Shown: positions 24,674 through 36,255 of the stretch, in pieces
Position numbering within the stretch: the stretch's first letter is position 1
How the letters are laid out: every line of letters begins with the position of its first letter
Source of the DNA: Ascarosepion bandense
Lineage: Eukaryota; Mollusca; Cephalopoda; Sepiida; Sepiidae
Length of the DNA stretch: 64,000 nucleotides
Assembly: GCA_037127315.1 (NCBI GenBank)
Contig: JBBBDQ010001028.1
Location: 2,232,001-2,296,000, forward strand
Direction of reading: 5' to 3'
Position numbers and translations under genes: made by a program
The notes under the pieces: generated by a model
Told to the model about the DNA's origin: nothing
Databases searched by the model: none
Seen by the model: the letters and a program-made list of their open reading frames with translations, nothing else

Positions 24674-25535
24674 CATTTACAAAATATTGCTTTATAAAAT
24701 CACAGCAACTTTTGGAATTCATTTTAATCCCGTATTTCACTTTAAATGGACCCACGAGCTCATTATCAATAATCCCAGCCCATATGATCCTACCGGCGTA
24801 TTGTTGGCGTTTAAAAATTTTTCTTGAGTCATGTTGATTTCAAACCCATCCTCGAGCCCATCCATTGAGCCCATTGAGGGTGATCCTTGATTTGTCTGTA
24901 AAAAGCACTTTACTGAAATCAGTTTTCATGTATTTTTTACCCACTGCAGTCTTCTTTCCTTGTGTTTTTTTTTTGTTAAAATGGGTTTCTTTATTTGATT
25001 TTTTACATCAGCAAACTTCCTTAATGTTTCACACTTTGTTTTCCTTGACACCATAGAAGCTCCAGTGGCCTCAAATAGGAAGGAACTTGACGCATTTGGG
25101 TTTCTTATTAATTCTCTTCGGATATGTGATAGATCTCGCTTTGTTAAATTCCTGAATTCAGCCTGAGACGTTTTTTCGTTGGTTGAATTCCCATTTGACA
25201 TGCTTTATTGATTGTTCGATGATCCCTTTTCAAATCCTTAGAAATTTGAAGCAAATACTTTCCTTTGCTAATTTCTTTGATTATATAGTTTTTTTTACGA
25301 GCCATAATACTAAATTCTAGTTCTTTCAAATAATCTCTTGACACTGCAAATTGCTATAATTACTGAAAAAATACTAAATATCAATCTGAAACTGAAAATT
25401 GTGACTTAATTGCTTTCATGCTTACTTGCTGTACATAATAGTACAAATTATTTTATTGGATAACACGTATCTATTAATTTTACATAAAATATTTGACAAT
25501 ACCACTTTTGCATATAATCTCTAGACGCAGTTTAT

Positions 25536-25650
25536 ATACTTGTCAATATATTTGTTGTTGACCATAGTTTTCATTCTTTTTAATGTAAAAAATGTTTTTA
25601 TATCTTATAATAAGAATTGAAGGCGCTGAGAATTTTGAACACAATTAAGA
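25536..25650. other. Flank of the Tc1-like element
   Basis: AT-rich, nothing recognised. Confidence 0.5.
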
Positions 25651-25711
<61 letters not shown>

Positions 25712-25888
25712 AAAACATAGATATAGATATATAGAGAGCTTTGAATGAAAATGGGTACTCTAACGTAGTATGTTGGTTAACAAACATGTCTCGCTAGAAC
25801 AATTATGACTAAGTAGTCAGTTCGAATATACTTGTGTGCCATACTTTCGGTCTTGTGTCACATATGAGATAATCTTAGAAAGTTTCTT

Positions 25889-25947
<59 letters not shown>
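25651..25947. repeat. (CA)n and (CT)n(TA)n microsatellites
   Basis: CA array at about 25651-25712; CT array at 25893-25920 running into a TA array to 25947. Confidence 0.95.
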
Positions 25948-25952
<5 letters not shown>

Positions 25953-27780
25953 TAAGATGAGATTTTATTGGGCAAGTCTATGTTTTAACAATAAAATTTG
26001 TATTAACCTATATGATAGACTTAAATTCATCAGACAAATACACTATGAAAATTTTATATCTGGTTTTAATAGAATTATTTCCAATAACCCTTTTGATAGT
26101 ATAATATTTTATCACTCATCTTGATAGTTGTTCAGAATATTTGAAATATATATTTCAAATATTAAAAATTTTAAAATTTCTGGCATATAAAATTGCCATG
26201 GGTTGTAAATAATATATAAATTCTAAAGAAATAAGACATTGTAAAGCTATTGAATGATAGGAATAGTTTCGGAAACAGCAAAGAGTTTGAGATCACAGAA
26301 CAACTAAAAAACGAAGTTGAAAACATTGACAATTCAATAATTATAAGAAATAAAAACTTTCTTTAATGATGTCGTAAAATAGATTTGAGCGAAAATGGGA
26401 ATAAGTAAGAAATTAAGCAGTAATCCAATATAAGTTGAGGAATTAATGCAAAATTTTAAGAAGAACGTCTGAAAGCAAGAAAGAAATTAAACTACCACAT
26501 CATAAAGGATAATAAGCAAACTGGGTGAAGCACCGCGCGAAAAAATATTAACAGTAACTTTTAGAGGAGAATAAAGTCCTATATTACATAGAAATCGTGA
26601 CTGAAAATAGTCATCCTTGAAATAGTCACCAAACACAACTTAGAAAACAACACGAGTTGATGTGATGTTGATGCTTTCGGTATAAACATTTTACGAGTTT
26701 TCATAGTTCATGACAGAGGTTAGATAAATACAGATAATTACTGTAAATTCTTGAGCAATAGAGTGGAACATGTCAGATCTAAGGAGCTTTAAGCCAAAGA
26801 GTATAGATTATAAGACAATGCTTTTTAAAATTTTGAAAAATCCACCTTGTCAAAAAACAAAAACAAAAAAAACAAAGAGGAAAAGAAAATGGTTTCAAGT
26901 TGACCAAAAGAATAAATAAACCCCGGCCTCTCCAGATATTAATATATCAAAACATGTCATCTATCATTAAGATCTGCATAGAAGAATGGAAGATAACATT
27001 CAATCAAAGAATTTTGAAAAGAAACAAAACTGCAGCAAGTAATTTTAAAGCCTAGACCGTAGAAAAGTTAATAAAATCAATGAATGAAAGTTTGCTGAAA
27101 GCTATAGAATGTCACGAAATCAATATTATCATGTTTAATATTAAAATAATATTTTATTCATATACGAGAGATATTTTGTTAATCAAATATAGATTTCGCT
27201 GTCGTGTTCTTTTAGATTTATTTACTATTAAAAAATTATGTCGCATGATGTTTGCATAATAAAACTTGTGAAAACCGCAAAGCAATATTTTTTTTAAATA
27301 AGGATAATTATTATAAGTCGAAACTGATGCAATATATTGCAAATACAAATATATTCAATGTTGTGTATGTATGTATTTGGAATATACAAAGCTGAATTTG
27401 TATATCATTGCTCTTACGTATTAGATGCGCACACAGATACGCATGCATATATGCATTTCATTTAAGAATTTCTAGATATTGCAAAGACATAGCAATACGA
27501 TAGCTGACGATGTCGGATAAAAGAAATCACACTTTATTTTGGAACATAAACGCGTTTTTTGTAATCTGAAAAGCAATAAAATCATTGAACGCAAAATTCT
27601 ATTTATGTTTTGTCATTGATGCAAAGGACTTATTTCTGGTTGAAAGTTTGCGTACGTTTGAAAAGTTTTTAAGTACATATTTTCTGCTTTGTGTTCATGG
27701 CTAATTCATAATCTGATCTTTGAATAAATTTGTCTTTTGATTTCCTCAAAATATGCTATTTGTTCATATATATACATACT

Positions 27781-27782
<2 letters not shown>
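25948..27782. other. Gene-free stretch with one perfect palindrome
   Basis: AT-rich and full of stops. A perfect 28-bp palindrome (AATATTTGAAATAT and its complement) lies at 26136-26163. Minus-rich A/G segments around 26270-27080 might be an old LINE, but no motif is clear. Confidence 0.5.

Positions 27783-27829
<47 letters not shown>
27783..27829. repeat. (TA)n microsatellite
   Basis: Uninterrupted TA array. Confidence 0.95.
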
Positions 27830-27833
<4 letters not shown>

Positions 27834-27956
27834 CCTTTCGTAGTTACGAATAAGTTTATGTTGTCATCAGACATCGTGATTTGCCTTTTTACAAGGTTAT
27901 GTTTAAGATGCTGAGTGTTAGTATTATGGTTTGTTTCTGGATCCTGAAGTTTAAAA

Positions 27957-28107
27957 TGTATATATTTAGGCAGCACATCTCCATTTTAGCATATTTGATT
28001 AAATAATTTAGACATATCACGAGAGGATTAAAATTAAAATAAATAGACATAATATGTCTAAATTATTTAATCAAACATGCTTAAATGGATATGTGCTATC
28101 TAAATAC
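27957..28107. repeat. Inverted repeat with ~55-bp arms
   Basis: The arm ending at about 28015 (TTGATTAAATAATTTAGACA) returns as its complement from about 28053. The match continues outward through GCAGCACATCTCCAT against the complement of ATGGATATGTGCTATC, up to about 27961 and 28107. The central ~37 bp are unpaired. It is followed directly by a C run and CA array. Confidence 0.9.
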
Positions 28108-28113
28108 ACCCCC

Positions 28114-28156
<43 letters not shown>
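28108..28156. repeat. (CA)n microsatellite
   Basis: C run, CA array to about 28155 and a few TA units. Confidence 0.9.
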
Positions 28157-28165
<9 letters not shown>

Positions 28166-28497
28166 TTCTTCTTTTCTGGACATAAACTATGTAGAACTTG
28201 TCCGATTCTTCTGTATGTTTGAGCACTTTCGGCTATACATTTAGCCTTTATCAATTCTGATGCTATCTTTACTTTTAACTAAATGCATGGATTGTTTTGT
28301 CTATGTATCTAGAGTTATACGAATGTTTCATTTTCATTTGGACCGTGTTTGGAAAATAACACATTCCTATATCTCTAGGAAAATACGTAAAACAATCCAT
28401 ACATTCAGTTAAAAGTAAAAATATAATCATCCTACAAAACATTCGAAGCATTTCTACATAACCTATATCCAGAAAGAAGAAAGTTATAATACACACG
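28157..28497. repeat. Fold-back repeat with ~130-170 bp arms
   Basis: Left arm about 28160-28327 and right arm about 28363-28495 are inverted copies. Matching words include TTACTTTTAACTAAATGCAT with its diverged complement, TGGATTGTTTTG with its complement, and CTTCTTTTCTGGACATA with its complement. The left arm has an extra ~45 bp at about 28216-28262 that contains a hammerhead-like motif on the minus strand. Confidence 0.8.
28213..28254 (-). ncRNA. Degenerate hammerhead ribozyme motif
   Basis: On the minus strand: TTGATAA where CTGATGA is expected (two changes), a perfect 5-bp stem II (GGCTA and TAGCC), GAAA, a 4-nt stem III word GTGC, then TC as cleavage dinucleotide. Stem I no longer pairs, so it is probably inactive. 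The layout matches Penelope-associated small hammerheads. Confidence 0.55.
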
Positions 28498-28549
28498 AAA
28501 AAAGTTAAAAAACAAACTTAACCTGTCAGTAGTTTCTAATGAAATTTGT

Positions 28550-28554
<5 letters not shown>

Positions 28555-28611
<57 letters not shown>
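28555..28611. repeat. (TA)n(TG)n microsatellite
   Basis: TA array followed by a TG array. Confidence 0.95.
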
Positions 28612-28648
28612 CTTTAAATAAAGAAGACAAGAGAAAAACTATATTTTT

Positions 28649-28687
28649 CTCGCTTACGCGTTTCGTCCTGTGAGGAACTTTATCATC
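28649..28687 (-). ncRNA. Degenerate hammerhead-like motif
   Basis: On the minus strand: GATGA without the preceding CU, stem II formed by GTTCCT and AGGAC, then GAAA, the self-complementary word CGCG and TA. The first core segment is damaged, so it should not cleave. The GAAA-CGCG-TA order parallels GAAA-TGCA-TA at 50.68 kb. Confidence 0.4.
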
Positions 28688-28699
28688 TCTTTAACTTGA

Positions 28700-29803
28700 T
28701 GCACGTGTGTATGTCTGTGTATCTATGTATATGTGTGTATAACACACATTTAAGTCAGTTTAAAGCCAATGAAATACACATATGTAAAGACAGGGCTCAT
28801 ACTTTCGGCTTAAGTACGCTGATAGAAAATATAACTTCAATATCTTTAAGGGTAATACCAATTTATAGCAGCGATTCTGGCAAATATTTCAAAAGTCTTT
28901 GGACATTTTGTTAAGTAATAACAGTGTTTCTCTGTGTCTGAACATTAGATGGTAACATTCTGCGATGAACTAAAAGAATCTATTTCAAGAAAAGACATCA
29001 TTCCATTAAGACGTACACGTTCACTGTTTGTTCAGTTAAGGCAATTTTAGAGGATTCGGGTTGTAGATATTCTTCGAGGCTAGATGGCCATTTCGGCGAA
29101 CTGCTTCATACAAATTATGCTGCGTACACGTGGGGAGTGACAACTTCCAGAATGTTTTCTCAGATAATACGGAGGCACACACACTGGCAACATCGTGTAG
29201 TCAGCCTTTAGTGGTTCCAGAGCGAACACTGAACAGCTTCTTGTCGACCCAAGACATTTTGCTGCCATTTCTACAACCGAAAGGCAATATGCTGTTTCTT
29301 AAGTATAATACTAACCCAAGCGAAGCCCAAGCGAAGCCCAAGCGAAGCCCATTTTACTCAACAAGTTCTGTATTGTTTAGTGTTACATACTGGTGGAAAG
29401 TAGTATGCACTCAATCACCTCATGAGTAATAGCTATAGGTATCTATAGTCTTTGTGATTTCGTATGTAAATGAGTCAACTCACTCTGTAAGATGTTCGAA
29501 AATACTTGACACTCAGTGATCCTTTGTGGAGCATCATAGAACTACGTCTAAAACTTTCAGTTTAGCCCAGCTACAAATAAAGTAAGTTTAAAATATGTCA
29601 AATATTGTATCGCAGGATAATATATCGTATGCATGCAAGAGTAAAGGCCAACGTTAATATGAGTTTTTTACAATCCTTTTTTTACAACCATTTTTTTCTT
29701 CCGCGTATATACTCGGAGGGTTTTTCGAAACGAGTATAGTGATAAGTTTACATTTATATATATACGTCATATTCAAACGAAAACAACAAATTATCGTTCT
29801 AAG

Positions 29804-29889
<86 letters not shown>

Positions 29890-31200
29890 TATGTGTGTGT
29901 GTAACATTTAGCGCAGTAAATACCCCATAACAGTATGCTATTTCGTCATAGTTCTAGACCTTTAAATAATTAAAGTGTTAAATAAGTTGTCAACTGAAAA
30001 TGGAAGATTATCAAAAGATATGATTAATATATTTCTTGTTATTTAATAAAAAAACATTGGAACAATAATATTACTATCCAAAGTGCGTGCAGCACACATG
30101 AGTGTTAATACACACAACTATGTATACACAATAAAAATTCATGGACATGCAAGTGAATATGTGTATCTACGCATCTATGCACACGCATACATGCGAAAGA
30201 ATGCATTTTATAGACACAAACTCCCTTTTTCCTTCTTTCAAAAATAGCATTTCAATCCGTTCTATATTCGTATTGCAGTAGCAACAGGAAGTCTTATTCT
30301 TGCAACTTCAGACTTGATATAAAAAATGTTAACGGCGATTTTTTCAGCTTTTTCGTTGTAGTCGTCGTTGTGTGCATTTTTTAAAATTCATTTTTCTCTT
30401 TCTTCCTCGATTTCTCGATAGTAAGATTTTATTTCCATTAAGAGAGAATAAAATTTAAAAAGAGTCAGATGCAAGCTTTCTAGAATCAATGAGAAATCGC
30501 AAACAAAAAAGAAAAAAATGACTGGTTTTAAAAGCACAACCTTATTTGATTCCAGTAAATTGAAAGATTCCTTCATTTGTTTGCTGCTAAATTTACTTGT
30601 TAGTAAACTTCGTTTTTGGCGGCCGGCAAGTGTAAAAAGATGAAGAAATTGGCAGATAAAGGAATTTTGGGTATAAAAGAAGTAGAAAAGAAAAAGTTTA
30701 AGCAACCTGAACAAAAATGAAAAGAAAAGAGGAAAGTGTCAGAGGGAAATGAGAATGAAAAGTAAGAAAGGGTGGTATTAGCCGTTTCCTTATGAGTAGA
30801 ATGAGAAGAAGCAGAAAATGTCAAAGGAGAATGAAATAAATAAAAAGAAGAGAGCGTTCAAAAAGAGAAGAAATAGGAAAGAAAGGAACAGAGAGAAAAG
30901 CATGGACAAAAACTAGTAGTAGGAAGTGTAGAAGGTTCAGAAAGCGGAGAACAAGAAGAAAGAAAAGTAGGAAGAGGAAGAGGAGAATGAACAAAAAAAG
31001 AAAAAGAAATGGAGAACGAAGAGGAGGAACAGAAAAAAGAAAATCAACAATGAGAAAGAGAAAAGCAGAGAAAAAAACAACAGTGGATGTTGAAGAAGAC
31101 AAAGTAACAAAATGTTGGAAAGTATGATAAAAATAGTAATAAATAAATTGAAGCTAAAAAAAAGAAATATACTGAATAAATTTTGAATAAAGTACAAGAT
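28700..31200. other. Gene-free stretch
   Basis: Contains three tandem copies of a 12-mer (AAGCGAAGCCCA) at about 29318-29352, a TA/TG microsatellite at 29806-29898, and a purine-rich tract (A/G runs) from about 30650 to 31130 whose minus-strand phenylalanine/leucine-rich open frames are composition artefacts. Confidence 0.6.
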
Positions 31201-31204
31201 ATTG

Positions 31205-31503
31205 CAGGGATATCGGCTCAGGATGAGAAATCGCAGAGCTGAGTTCGAATTCCAGTTGAATTCGTTGCATTCACTTACTCGCAAATACCCTAGGGAAAGG
31301 TATTAATCAATCTCTTTGCCCTCAAGCTATGGGTTAAATAGCAGGATAGAGTGGGTTCTATAGCACTGGTTGGCAACCAGTCTACCACAGATAGAAATTG
31401 CCACCTACTGCGGGGAAAATATTTTGCCTAGTTAGTCATGGACCAAAAGAGACATGATCGCCTAAACCTGTATCATGTATGATACTTAACTGACTGACTG
31501 AAC
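31205..31503 (+). mobile_element. tRNA-derived SINE, copy C
   Basis: Begins inside the head at GCAGGGATATCGGCTCAG, with box B as GAGTTCGAATTCC. The body is complete, and the 3' end reads GTATGATACTTAACTGACTG with ACTG units. It is the most complete 3' half among the copies; the first ~20 bases of the head are missing. Confidence 0.9.
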
Positions 31504-33460
31504 AAGTTAATTATGTTCGACTTGGAAAGCTAATTTTGGCTAAAAGAAGAAAAAACGTTAAATAGTGTAAATAAATACTTAAAACATGCTTGAAAGATAA
31601 ACTGACCGCGTGGTTGAACAGTAAAAGGATTGTTCACGTGAAATGTCGAGAATACTGAAATGCAGAGTAACCGTTTCAACACTTATGTTTCTTCAGGGGA
31701 AATCAGCTAATACCGGAAGAAATAATAACTGCTTCATAATTATCAAATCTAACACAATCTTCAGCACTGAAATTACGTAGACCTCAGCATTTGCTTACGA
31801 ATAACAACAAGTTAGCATTATTATCCCGGTCCAATCTCTGACCTTTCCGCTGTGTGAATCTATATTATAAAAGGAAACCTACTTGCGACTTTGTATGTAC
31901 TTATGTTATGTATTTGCATATGTCTGAGTGATTTACATATGCATACACACATATGCACACATACATACACACATATGCACACATACAGGCACACAAACAC
32001 ATGCAGACGCATAGTTTGACTGAGTTTGAAATAAGATAGAGTAATATATCATCCTCCCTTTCTTTCTAGATAACACTTACCCTGAATCAAAATCCTAAGA
32101 CTAAAGACAAGAAAAACATTTCAAACCTTAGAAACCCTGCTAATTATTAGATTTTATTGAAGTTTTCTGGAATTTATTCGGTAATAAATATAATTATTTT
32201 CAGAGGCTTTAAAAATATTTTAGGTCTGCCTTTGAATTAATATTTACGTGCGCACATGCAAACATACAGTTTACTCACAGTTTGAATCAAATTGAAATCG
32301 ACATCTGATGCAAAGATTTATTTGCTTTTCTGTCCGCCAACCATTTCTCGGTAACATTAACATAATATAAACGGAAAGTTACAATCTGTTGAAGTCACCA
32401 TGACTCCTCTATTTTAACTGAATATATTTTCTAATAAACGGACAAATATATTAAATTTGAAATTTGATCACATTGCTGTGAGCGAAGCAACAAGGACTGA
32501 CAAGGACTCTATCTTGTCATGGTTGAAAATGGAAGTAACAAATTTTGTTGCTACTATATGGGTAGGTAAGTCTATTACAGAAAAATATCTTGCTCAAATT
32601 ATTTTTCAACCACAATTTTCTTCAGGAAGCATGTCAATAACTAGAAATTTTCTAAAGATACATAACAGAAACATGTAGATTCATGCTTTTTTCATTCTGT
32701 TTTCTGCGCCGATAAAAAATATATTAATACTATATGACTAAATACTGCTACTACTTCTACTTCTACTACTTCTAATAATAATAAGAAAATAGTAGAAGAA
32801 CTGTCTGATGTAAAACCTGTCATCACCACCATCCTTTCCTTTGATGCGTTTAGTATTAGTAGTAGTTTGGGGAAAAATGCAAATTAGGAAGTAATTAAAG
32901 TCGAAAAGTGGGAAATAAAAAGTGACAACAATAAGGTAGATGCAGGAAGGCGAAAAATAATGAAGAAAAAGGAAAAACAAATGAAAAAAATGGCCAAGAG
33001 GAAATTGAAAAATGAAGAGGAAAAGTTTGAAAATAGACTCAAGGAAAAATAAAATTTAAAAAATGAAAAAAAAATCTATTTATCTATCTTCTTGTATTCA
33101 CATCTGTATCTTTCCTTTTTTTTTTTTTTTATCTATCCGTGAATGTATGCATGAAGCGTATTGTTGAAAAAGGCTGAAAGTACTCGAAAGAATGAACGAA
33201 ATTAAGTTCAACGGGAGAGGCTGCGTTTATATCAAATGAAGTCTTTTAATCTGATTTTTGGATCAAGGGACCTCATTGACCCATGAGGAGCTATTATTCA
33301 TCACAATGATATTTCCACACGAATCATGCACTATAAATTTCGAGAAAAGAAAATATCAGTAACTGACAAAGTGTCACGAAATCTCGCCCAAAAGAAATAA
33401 CATCATTGGAAATCTTAGAAAAACGCCGAATGCAAAATATATAAGCAAAATTTATAAATA
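31504..33460. other. Gene-free stretch
   Basis: AT-rich DNA with a degenerate CA/CATATG tandem near 31920-32010. The 73-codon frame at 32457-32678 shows no recognisable domain. Confidence 0.55.
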
Positions 33461-33484
33461 ATAATAATAATAATAATAATAATA
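33461..33484. repeat. (TAA)n microsatellite, left flank of LINE copy 1
   Basis: Perfect AAT/TAA repeat directly before the first RLE-type LINE copy. Confidence 0.95.
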
Positions 33485-35853
33485 CCCCAATGCAGAATAG
33501 ATCCAACGAGAATAAGAACGAATGAGGGATAAACCTCTACAAAAATTAAAAAAATCAAGAATAATATTAAGCAAACTCTAACAAAATCCCCAAAATGGGA
33601 ATCCTCAGAAAATGACACGGGACCCAATTTTTTTTGTTTTGCTTCATAGAACCCTTTAACAATGATTATTACTAATCCCAATGAAGTTCCAGAATTACAT
33701 ATTTCCTGTCAAAAAAAGGTGAAACCAATAATCTGAAAAATTGTAGGGTAACAACATGTTTGTCTACTACGTATCACGTCTGTCCTAACGAACTGTACTT
33801 ACTCTTTTTTGAAGAAAACAACATTCTTCTTCTGGAACAGAAGGGATGTCGAAGAGGTTAATATAGTTGCAAAGATCAACTAATGAAAAACAAAATGACC
33901 ATAAAAAATTGCAAAAAAGTGGTAGAATTACCAGCACAGCATGCATAGACTACAATAGAACCTTTAATACTGTGCCACACTAATGTATTCGTAAGACTTT
34001 GAAAGTGTACAAAGTCTCCTCGGTAATAGTAAATTTCCTTAAACACAGCATGGGAATGTGGAAACCCATTTTATACCTAAATCACACCAGAGGCACTGCC
34101 ACTTCTAACCACCTGCATACTTGAAGAGAAATATTTGAAAGTCATCCATTCTATTTTGTTTGTCCTTAATCCCTCGTATGTATGAACTAAACAATAATAG
34201 CTATGGATACAAAGTAAACAAGAAGATATTCAATCACCTACACTAAATGATCTCAACCTCTTTGTCAAAGACGACAATGAGTTGAAGAATCTCCTCAATG
34301 CCGTAAAATGTTTCAGTGATGACATAGGTAAGCATTTCAGATTAGATGAATGTGCAAAAATAACATTCAAGAAAGGAAGAATTACATGAACGCACTCAGT
34401 GAATCTAGATTTTGTCACAAAGCTTAGGAAAACAAGCCTATAGGTATCTAGGAATTAGCAAAAGAGATGTAATGCAACATATCCATTTGAGAGAGAAAGT
34501 AAGAAATTAATACTGCAGAGGTGTATTTCTGGTATTAAATACCGAGTTGAATAAAAAACAAAACGAAATTTAAGAATACCTTCGCCGTTCTGGTAGTGCA
34601 ATAGAGTTTCAATATCCTTAACTGGGCCATAACTATCAATAAGCGAATTGACGTCAAAACGAGAATGCTTCTCGTTTACCATCACATGCATCATTCCAAT
34701 GTTAATCCTTTGTATGTTCCCAGATTCAAAGGAAGCAGACGATTAATTTAACTAGAACTATCTTACAAAACAACAACAATCGGTCTTCAAAGATACCTGA
34801 AAACTACAAAAGACTGGATGATGATATTTGTCACAGAACATGAAAAAGTAAGAAAAATTATTTCGTCATAAATGAAGCCAACAAGTTCAAAATTAAGCTT
34901 CAAATGGTCAATTAAATACAAGTAAAATGCACTACATCTACTGTAGTTGCAACAGTCTTAAAAAAGAAAGCAAAGACAAATATAATCGACCAGACACAGA
35001 AACGATACAGATACTCTTCACGGTCCTTATTCTATTCGTGCTAAATGGTCTGATGTAGACAAACACCGTGCACATATGTGGCTTCGTAGTGTAGAGTTAA
35101 AAGCTAAGCAGAAGGTTTTATTCTTGCTGCAAAGAACCAATGCTTGCTAACTAGAAATGACGAAGCACACAAACTGAAAAATTGTGTTGACCCCCAAATG
35201 CAGATTCTGCGATAAATATCCAGAAACAATTGAACCTTCTTGTATCAGGTTGCATGGCATTATTAGTCACAGAATGACAAAGTGATCCAATATCTGTATT
35301 AGAAAATTTGTAACTTTTACGGAAAGGAAAATGTAAGAGATTGGTGACACCACCCTTACCCGGTTACGGTGGTAGGATCAATTTTATAGGACTTTACAAT
35401 ACACACCGACTGAACAATCATAGCTAATCACCCAGACATCGTGACCAGAGACGACAAAAACCAAATGTGCCTTCTTATTTATATGGAAGTCTCTATAGAC
35501 TATCATTTATCTTTGACGATCTTAAAAATAGATAAAAATACAAGTACTTTAAAATCAAAATCTCAAAAATGTGGCACATGAAGACATCAACTACAACGTT
35601 TGTAGTTGAAGCTCTCGGTTTGATTGAAAAAAGCTTTGATAGACTCATTGAAGGGATTCCTTGTAGTACAAGCTGTAAAGAAATACAAAAAAAAATGTAC
35701 TCACATCTTACAAAGAGCTAGGTAAAATTCGTGTGGTCTTTTTTCGAAAAATCCTTAGTGGAAAATGTCATTTTGACCTTAGGTCTTTAGTTATATTCCC
35801 AGAAAGAAAAGACTATACAACAGAACCCAAAGAAATTAAGATAATAATAATAA
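33485..35853 (+). pseudogene. R4/Dong-like LINE, copy 1, heavily decayed
   Basis: The translation follows the intact neighbour at 36.3 kb block by block. It has ITYFLSKKGETNNLKN and TTCLSTTYHV at about 33700-33780, LEQKGCRRG at 33835-33860, and a WIDYRKAFDSVPH-like block at 33945-33980. The tail has CRFCDKYPETIE-like sequence at 35195-35230 and KMWHMKTSTTTFVVEALGLI at about 35565-35625. A TAA repeat ends it at about 35840-35853, matching the neighbour's 3' end. Stops and indels are everywhere. The first ~200 bp after the microsatellite are not clearly alignable. It inserted in the same orientation and the same repeat context as copy 2. Confidence 0.85.
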
Positions 35854-36212
35854 GAATTTTTTTCAGTGCAATCGTCTTGACATCATATTTGCGCACACGA
35901 ACAGACGTGAATGGATACTAATAAACATTGTGGTAAATTGGAATAAGAAAACTGTGATATGGCCGATACAGGGGAACCAAAACTTGGTAGAGTAAGCCAT
36001 AAAGTAACTCATGGATTTCTTTTTATGGTTGGAGCTCTTTTCAGGTCTTTTTCTGCCTCGCAAACGCCTAATCTATCTTGACTTCAGTAAGACTGTTCCA
36101 ATGGGAACACTAATGATGTGCTGAGGAAAGTATTGATTAATCTGTGTAGGAGCTGAGATAGGGTTATCATCACTCTGTAGAAACATGTAAAGGTGGAGAG
36201 TATATAAAATCA

Positions 36213-36215
<3 letters not shown>
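35854..36215. other. Spacer between the two LINE copies
   Basis: About 360 bp without recognised features between two TAA repeats. Confidence 0.6.
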
Positions 36216-36246
<31 letters not shown>

Positions 36247-36255
36247 GTAATAATA

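Larger units (their letters stand above)
24330..25305 (-). pseudogene. Tc1-like transposase, frameshifted
   Basis: The likely start is MARKKNYIIKEISKGK at 25305, an N-terminal helix-turn-helix; the longer frame from 25344 only adds upstream codons. The second paired-type domain lies in another frame (LTKRDLSHIRRELIRNP, 25201-24926), followed by HKERRLQWVKNT. The second catalytic block reads IFMQDNAPSHAS near 24600-24625. The third reads DLNPIENLWSILKRDIYSNG at about 24445-24503, with the DE acid of the DD34E triad retained. Frameshifts and an inverted duplication at 24554-24609 break it. It would have been a cut-and-paste transposase acting on the element's own inverted repeats. Confidence 0.85.
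23909..25535 (-). mobile_element. Tc1-like DNA transposon with terminal inverted repeats
   Basis: The words ATAAACTGCGTTTAGAGATT at 23909 and its near-complement at 25511-25535 form an inverted repeat of 24/25 bases. They bracket about 1.6 kb, the usual size for Tc1 elements, with a transposase remnant between them. The exact outer ends and TA target duplication could not be fixed. Confidence 0.75.

Noticed and set aside
27840..27872. Minus-strand CTGATGA followed by GAAA after 24 nt
   Set aside because: The intervening bases form no stem II and no stem III or I could be drawn, so it is not called a hammerhead.
29130..29429. 99-codon frame as a host gene
   Set aside because: It contains a triplicated 12-mer but no known domain, and its neighbours give no support; left unannotated as a gene.
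30388..31284. Several Phe/Leu-rich minus-strand open frames
   Set aside because: They lie opposite a purine-rich tract; composition alone explains the hydrophobic reading and no domain is visible.
31860..32160. Sequence beginning like a Helitron 5' end (TCTATATTATAAAA)
   Set aside because: No terminal hairpin with CTRR end or Rep/helicase coding sequence was found; the start word alone is too common in AT-rich DNA.
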